Source of the DNA: Polytrichum commune
Taxonomy: Eukaryota > Streptophyta > Polytrichopsida > Polytrichales > Polytrichaceae
DNA: 64,000 nt
Direction: 5' to 3'
NCBI GenBank assembly: GCA_950295325.1
Contig: OX485806.1
Span: forward strand, 27,716,001-27,780,000
Shown: positions 59,401 through 64,000 of the stretch, in pieces
Position numbering within the stretch: position 1 is the first letter of the stretch
Layout: each line of letters starts with the position of its first letter
Notes under the pieces: model-generated
Told to the model about the DNA's origin: nothing
What the model saw: the letters and a program-made list of their open reading frames with translations, nothing else
The model's database searches: none
Translations under genes and position numbers: made by a program

Positions 59401-60222
59401 TAAGAACTTGAATGGATAAATAGGATTTGGAATGATTTCAAACCATGAAAGATATTGTATAAGTCTATGGGACTTTAACCAAAAGCAACCCATGGCTATG
59501 AAGGAGATAGCTCTTGACAAGTTTAAGCTTGGCAATATGGTTGATGGTGCCATTGTCACCTTCATCTTGCTAATTAGGTATTTGAAACGATTTGTCTCCA
59601 AATCACTTCTAAGGTAGGTGCTCCAAATCTCAAAAGTTTATCTCACATTGGGGACCCCTCATTGGTTTGTGATTTACCATAATATTGTGGCACCTTCAAC
59701 ACTAATTAATCCTCACTTTTTAAAGCAAAAGTGCTACATGTCGTACAATTGTTGATTGAAACCCATGATAACGTAACTACGTTGGGGTGGCACAAAAAGT
59801 AAATTACATTGCATCATTCGAACTCTTTGAACTTGCCATGTTACATGGGGTTCCAAGGGTGGTCTCGACACCTATAAGAAAGGGTATATTGGACACAAAG
59901 CCTATACAAGATTGTTTCCCATAAAATAAAGTAGACACCAAGTAGTGGCAAACAAATATTATTTTGAGCTTGCAATTGCCTACCCCTCCACCATCGCCAT
60001 GGACATAGATAAATATGCACCTTGCACACCTTCCATCATGGCAAACAAACAAAGTGGAAGCATGGGCGTGACACGCGTGCACACTTTGTAAACCTATCAT
60101 TCAACACACCGTGACAGAAAAACAAGCAAGCCGGAGGTTCCAACGTCACAAGATAACCATGGGTTTGCCAATTTCGCAACCTAATAAACACATATAAGGC
60201 ATCATAAGCAAGTATCACTATA

Positions 60223-60461
60223 TTCGTTAATCTGGGACTTTTTCGGCATTTTGAGACAATTACAAATATAAGAACATGGATAAAATCACACAGATATTGG
60301 AGAATGTTGTAAGATGCAAATACTTTGAAGCGGGTGTTCTTATCAAGAACCCAATTAAGAACTCATATCAAGATGGTTTAGGTAGGACGACCCAAACATT
60401 AGACCATGTTGTTGTGGTCCATATATTAATTTGAGACAAGAGAAAGTCTCAAATTAACGAA
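60223..60461. mobile_element. Mariner/Stowaway-like MITE, 239 bp
   Basis: The ends TTCGTTAATCTGGGACTTT and the complement of AAAGTCTCAAATTAACGAA are flanked by TA (60221-60222 and 60462-60463). TTTTGAGACAATTA near the left and TTAATTTGAGACAAG near the right make a second, inner inverted pair. TA duplication points to the Tc1/mariner superfamily. Confidence 0.75.
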
Positions 60462-60490
60462 TAGAGTGATAAGAAGGAATTTCCTCTATA

Positions 60491-60605
60491 ACACTTAACC
60501 TCGACATTAGGATTTCGGGGAACATAAACTTGGAAACTAGGGCACCTTCTCAGTAGAGATTAACTCCAAAGAGGAAGTATCATCCTAGGGACACTATGCA
60601 TTGAG
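60491..60605 (+). repeat. Direct repeat, second copy
   Basis: Same-orientation match to 59289-59400 (CTCGACATTAGGATTTCGGG, AACATAAACTTGGAAACTAG). Divergence is moderate. Confidence 0.6.
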
Positions 60606-60696
60606 TACATCTTATTGGAGATCTAACATCATATTGAGCTTTTGAATTAATGAGTAAACAGACCACCTTCAGGAACGGAATTAGAGGAGCGAGCTA

Positions 60697-61258
60697 CACG
60701 GGTAGGTCACTTAGTGCATTTTAAAAACGACGTGCGGCATAATATAGAGAGGATTAAAATCATTTGAAATAAAAATTATAAAGGAATTCCAAATAATGAA
60801 GGGGCCATTAAATGTAGACAATCCCATTATAAGTAACTTAGATGGACATAAAATGTGGGCCATTATTTTTTTGTAAAATTAATATAGGGGCTCAAGATAA
60901 GGATCCTAGAAGGTATGTTTAGTATGTTTGCTATGGTCTCCTATGTGTTTTCTTCATAACTTTGTTTGCAATGATATTACTGTTTGCACCCTTCTTTGTT
61001 TCTATGGTTTCCCTTAACACTCGTCAATGTGTTAGGAAGTAGATTAGCTTTTATTACTTAAAAGGAATATAGAGTACAAAAAATTGCAGTGACTTGGACA
61101 ATATAAGTAATGAAAGGGTGCAAACAAATGGGCCATTTTTGAAATTTAAGTAATTATAGGGAGGCTTTAATTCAACCCTTGAAGGTAAATAGCCCCAAAA
61201 CAAAAAAACCCCCAGCCGCACGTGGTGCACAAAAATGCCTTAGAGTGACCTACCCGTG
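60697..61258. mobile_element. G-rich-TIR transposon copy 5 (562 bp), best-preserved ends
   Basis: A perfect 15-bp TIR CACGGGTAGGTCACT (60697-60711, complement at 61244-61258) is flanked by a perfect 8-bp duplication GCGAGCTA (60689-60696 and 61259-61266). The interior is homologous to the copy at 11174-11797. No coding capacity. This copy defines the family most cleanly. Confidence 0.9.
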
Positions 61259-61350
61259 GCGAGCTAATCTTAGGTGGGCGCAGTGTCTGTGTAAACCGGT
61301 CAGCAGCGGGTTACACCGTCTAAGGCTGGAAGGTTGAAGGTGGCCTCCAC

Positions 61351-61708
61351 AAATGGTAAGTCATAAAAATTTTAACCTCAATGTTAATGAGGATTTTGTA
61401 ATTTTATTTGACCTCCAAGTTAATTACGTGCTTCATTGATGGTTTCATTTCCGGAATGAAATCCCAATGAATTGCTTATTTACAAATTGGAAGTGCACAT
61501 ATATATTGGATTTTAGACCTTGAAGGCGAAGTGCACTCAATATGGGATTTGTAGTCAAACGGCCTTCAAGAATGCAAGGGCAATATTTTTTTCGAAGTTG
61601 GGCGGGGTGGGCAACAATTTTTAGTCGGGTTCAAAAATTTCCCTGGAGGCTGCCCCCCACCCGGATCTGACACCCCCATAGTTCGTAGGGGCGAACTTAA
61701 TGTCCACC
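61351..61708 (-). repeat. Right arm of the 350-bp inverted repeat
   Basis: Reverse complement of 56704-57064 with scattered substitutions and small indels (for example the G/C runs near 61654). The right arm lacks the foldback MITE that abuts the left arm. Confidence 0.85.
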
Positions 61709-61834
61709 TTTGTCTGTTGTGGCTGTGAGTTGTACACTAAATATTCTATTACTCCGTTTTTCTTCCCTGTGCTGTAGCTCCGTATTACTGGCCAAAGACC
61801 ATTGAGACCAGTGATCGGGGAGATTTTTGGGCAT

Positions 61835-61985
61835 AATCGGTTGAGATCCTAGTGTTTGCAAGTCCAACCGGTTACATGTGCACATCCTTCGGTTTTCCTT
61901 CCTTAAATTGGGGTATGTTCTGTAAATTCCTCTAAAATGATCAGTAATTTTCCTGTTTCTCAACCTCAACCGGTTCATCTGTATA
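61835..61985 (-). repeat. Minus-strand copy of the AGATGAACC repeat
   Basis: Reverse complement of the block at 22713-22890, with CCGGTTCATCTGTATAG at its edge and AACCGGTTACATGTGCACAT inside. It also overlaps an uninformative minus-strand frame (61697-61978). Confidence 0.6.
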
Positions 61986-61989
61986 GATT

Positions 61990-62799
61990 GAGACCATTCA
62001 CTTTCCCTAGCTTCGAGTCATCCCACCCAATGTTTAAGATTGAAGTCTTCAATGCCCTTCAAACGCGATTTGGCCCTTCACAATATACCTCTCTCAAAAC
62101 AAGCCTTCAAAATGCAACCCCAAATTGAAAATGAAGACGTCACTTGAAGTCCTCAATATACTCTGCCTACCACAAGAACCAACAAGCGTAGGGCATTGTG
62201 ACTACAAGAAGTGCAGTTAGATGGTTGATTCTTAATTCTTCACATTGCACTAGAAACATGTACCATATAATTCATGCACAAGTTTAATATGAGTTTGGTT
62301 TGTCAGTTCTATATTCTTAGATTGACGTCTTGGATTTGAACCAACCCTTCAACTGAAAAGCTGAAATTTGAGAGGCCTTCAAAATGAAACTCATATGAGT
62401 CTCGAACACTGATCCCACCAACATCCAATTAACCAACATTCTGTCCTCAAGCCTTGGCATCCAGATTTAGTGAAACACAAGCATCATATGCCCAACGTTC
62501 TGCCGAGCATCATCATGATATCAGAGACTAACACCTTCATCAACATGATATGTCATCATCTTTCTCCAAATTTCCTCAGGTAGTCATTGTGTGAAGCCCA
62601 TGCAACTCATCAACCCCCCATCGACCCATTGCACAGATATGGATAGGATTGTCACTTGTAGTTAGGCTGGGATTTTCTATCTCATGAGATAGAGCAACTG
62701 ATCAGTTACTCTAGCAAGAGGATATCAGTCCAAGACAGCATTGCAGAATGTGGAAGATGAGAATATCTTGACTATTTATCGACATCACCGAACAAACAA
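61990..62799. other. Intergenic DNA, nothing recognised
   Basis: No gene or repeat boundary is supported. Confidence 0.4.
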
Positions 62800-63164
62800 C
62801 TACACTAAACATGATATTTAGTGTCCTATGGTATTTTATGTCACTATGGTAACTTTTCGGATGACACTTCTTTTGAATAAGTGAACAAATATTGTCATGG
62901 ATGATGGACGAGTTCATCCATTGGCCAAAACCCTACCTTCTCTTGTCAGCAACTTGTGACGTAATATTGTCATGGACGATTGAAATTTGGATGAATTTTT
63001 TTTGTAAGTGACAGTAATTGCAACACTGTAAATCTCTAATCCTTCAAAAGTTTTACAAGGAATGTTGGGTTGACATTTAGTGTTGGTGATACTACACCGC
63101 GGTTTACAATTAGTATTGAGCAAGACAATTAGAATTGGTGACACTAAATATCATATTTAGGGTA
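62800..63164. mobile_element. MITE with ATGATATTTAGTGTC ends, 365 bp
   Basis: CTACACTAAACATGATATTT plus AGTGTC at the left and the complement (GACACTAAATATCATATTTA plus GGGTAG) at the right give a TIR of about 26 bp. The motif ATATTTAGTGTC is itself nearly palindromic with ACACTAAA. Single ends of similar type occur near 23328 and 25013. No ORF. Confidence 0.7.
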
Positions 63165-63256
63165 GTGCTTAGGAATCGGTCCAATATGTAAACTTGTACC
63201 TCCTGAAATCAACCCCAATATTTTGAAGCGGATCATGCAACTTGGCTCAAGTCAAC

Positions 63257-63793
63257 CTCGGGGGGGGGGGGGGGGGGGCACTGGCGAAAAACGTAGGAAC
63301 TACGTGCGATAAAATATAGGGTCTTGTATAAAAATTTGGCGTAAAATTTGTAAAATTATTAGATGTAGTATAGGGTGCTCTGGGATTGTGAAACATGATT
63401 ATATGTAATATAGCATTTGACAAAACATGATTAAATTACCTAAGTGGTACATATAAAATAGCATGGAGAAAAAGCGATAGTTTCAAAAATTAAATACTTT
63501 GCCACCAAAATATAAAACCGGCCCCACTTTAGACCTTTCGGAAATTGCATAAATGAAAAAAAAATGCCGGCTAATTGCCTAAATACATTAGGAAATGGGG
63601 GCTATCAACCGATAAATTTTGCACTCTCTAGGCCCACTTTAAGGAATGGGGGCAATTAGGGGAAAAAATTACATATAAGTAATATAGGGTACCATAAAAT
63701 CAACCATCCAAGAATTTATAATTACCAATAGGGTGCAAATAATCACAACAATTTACCATTATTTCAAAAATTAGCATCCCTTATAATCCTTTC
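63257..63793 (+). mobile_element. G-run transposon copy 6, right end missing
   Basis: Starts CTC and then a G run of about 19, then CACTGGCGAAAAACG. It shares about 245 bp with the left of copy 4 and about 155 bp with its right (63637-63793). The middle is a different 125 bp (AAAACCGGCCCCACTTTAGA). After TATAATCCTTTCT the match stops and no C-run end is seen before the window ends, so it is truncated or interrupted. Confidence 0.7.
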
Positions 63794-64000
63794 TGACTTG
63801 CTTCACTTTTTGCTGCTCCCACATTCCATCAGTAACAAATGTGTGTATACTCTAATGAGGGCTCTCTATTCAAACGCAAAATAATTCTTTACCCATCAAA
63901 TTTTGCCAATTGTCATGCTCAAATTCACTAAGACCCACTTGTATCCCACATGGAAACTACATTCTGACACATGTAAGGATATAATAGGGAGCCATGTACG
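63794..64000. other. Window edge, nothing recognised
   Basis: No coding signal and no repeat that I can define. Confidence 0.4.

Noticed and set aside
1-64000. tRNA or rRNA genes
   Set aside because: I looked for B-box-like GGTTCRANNCC with a matching acceptor stem and saw no convincing cloverleaf. A dedicated scan with a tRNA covariance model would be decisive.

Overview
The window looks like nuclear DNA of a land plant, most likely a bryophyte and probably a moss. Genes have GT-AG introns, a chloroplast-type CBS protein is present, and one gene has the protein kinase-NBS-LRR (PNL) order that is best known from mosses such as Physcomitrium. The species cannot be named from this sequence. 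Only two well-supported intact or nearly intact genes are visible. The rest is AT-rich intergenic DNA full of transposon remnants, MITEs (short non-autonomous transposons), minisatellites and homopolymer runs.

Layout. 1-900: intergenic, with a partial dispersed element. 912-9395: a head-to-tail array of one short, badly decayed unit and three units of 2.2-2.8 kb. CT microsatellites separate the units. Each of the three larger units keeps a gag-like zinc-knuckle core and a short conserved peptide start; the decayed unit keeps only a faint trace of the core. 9972-12392: two foldback elements, each with another element nested inside. 13270-17753: an eight-exon CBSX gene (chloroplast CBS-domain protein). 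17754-31700: gene-poor, with one MITE and several dispersed repeats. 31737-34800: two independently inserted copies of a G-run transposon family beside a decayed recombinase-like pseudogene. 36200-41050: a minisatellite and a GC-richer patch with unassigned ORFs. 42344-44626: a pogo/Tigger-like element split by a 1.3 kb G-run element that carries a private ORF. 45124-52186 (minus strand): the PNL immune-receptor gene, ending in 25 near-identical 48-residue LRR units, with decayed units downstream. 52187-64000: MITEs, minisatellites, a TATA box with a 30-bp tandem array, a 350-bp inverted repeat, and more copies of the families seen upstream.

The two genes are functionally unrelated. The CBSX protein is expected to act in chloroplast redox control through thioredoxins. 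The PNL protein is expected to be an intracellular (perhaps membrane-tethered) immune receptor. The most interesting features are the exactly periodic LRR array that ends at a nonsense codon, the hydrophobic segment between the PNL kinase and NBS, and a transposon family defined here by G-rich terminal repeats and 8-bp target duplications. That family has five bounded copies, one of which carries a private ORF. The CT-delimited array is also notable.
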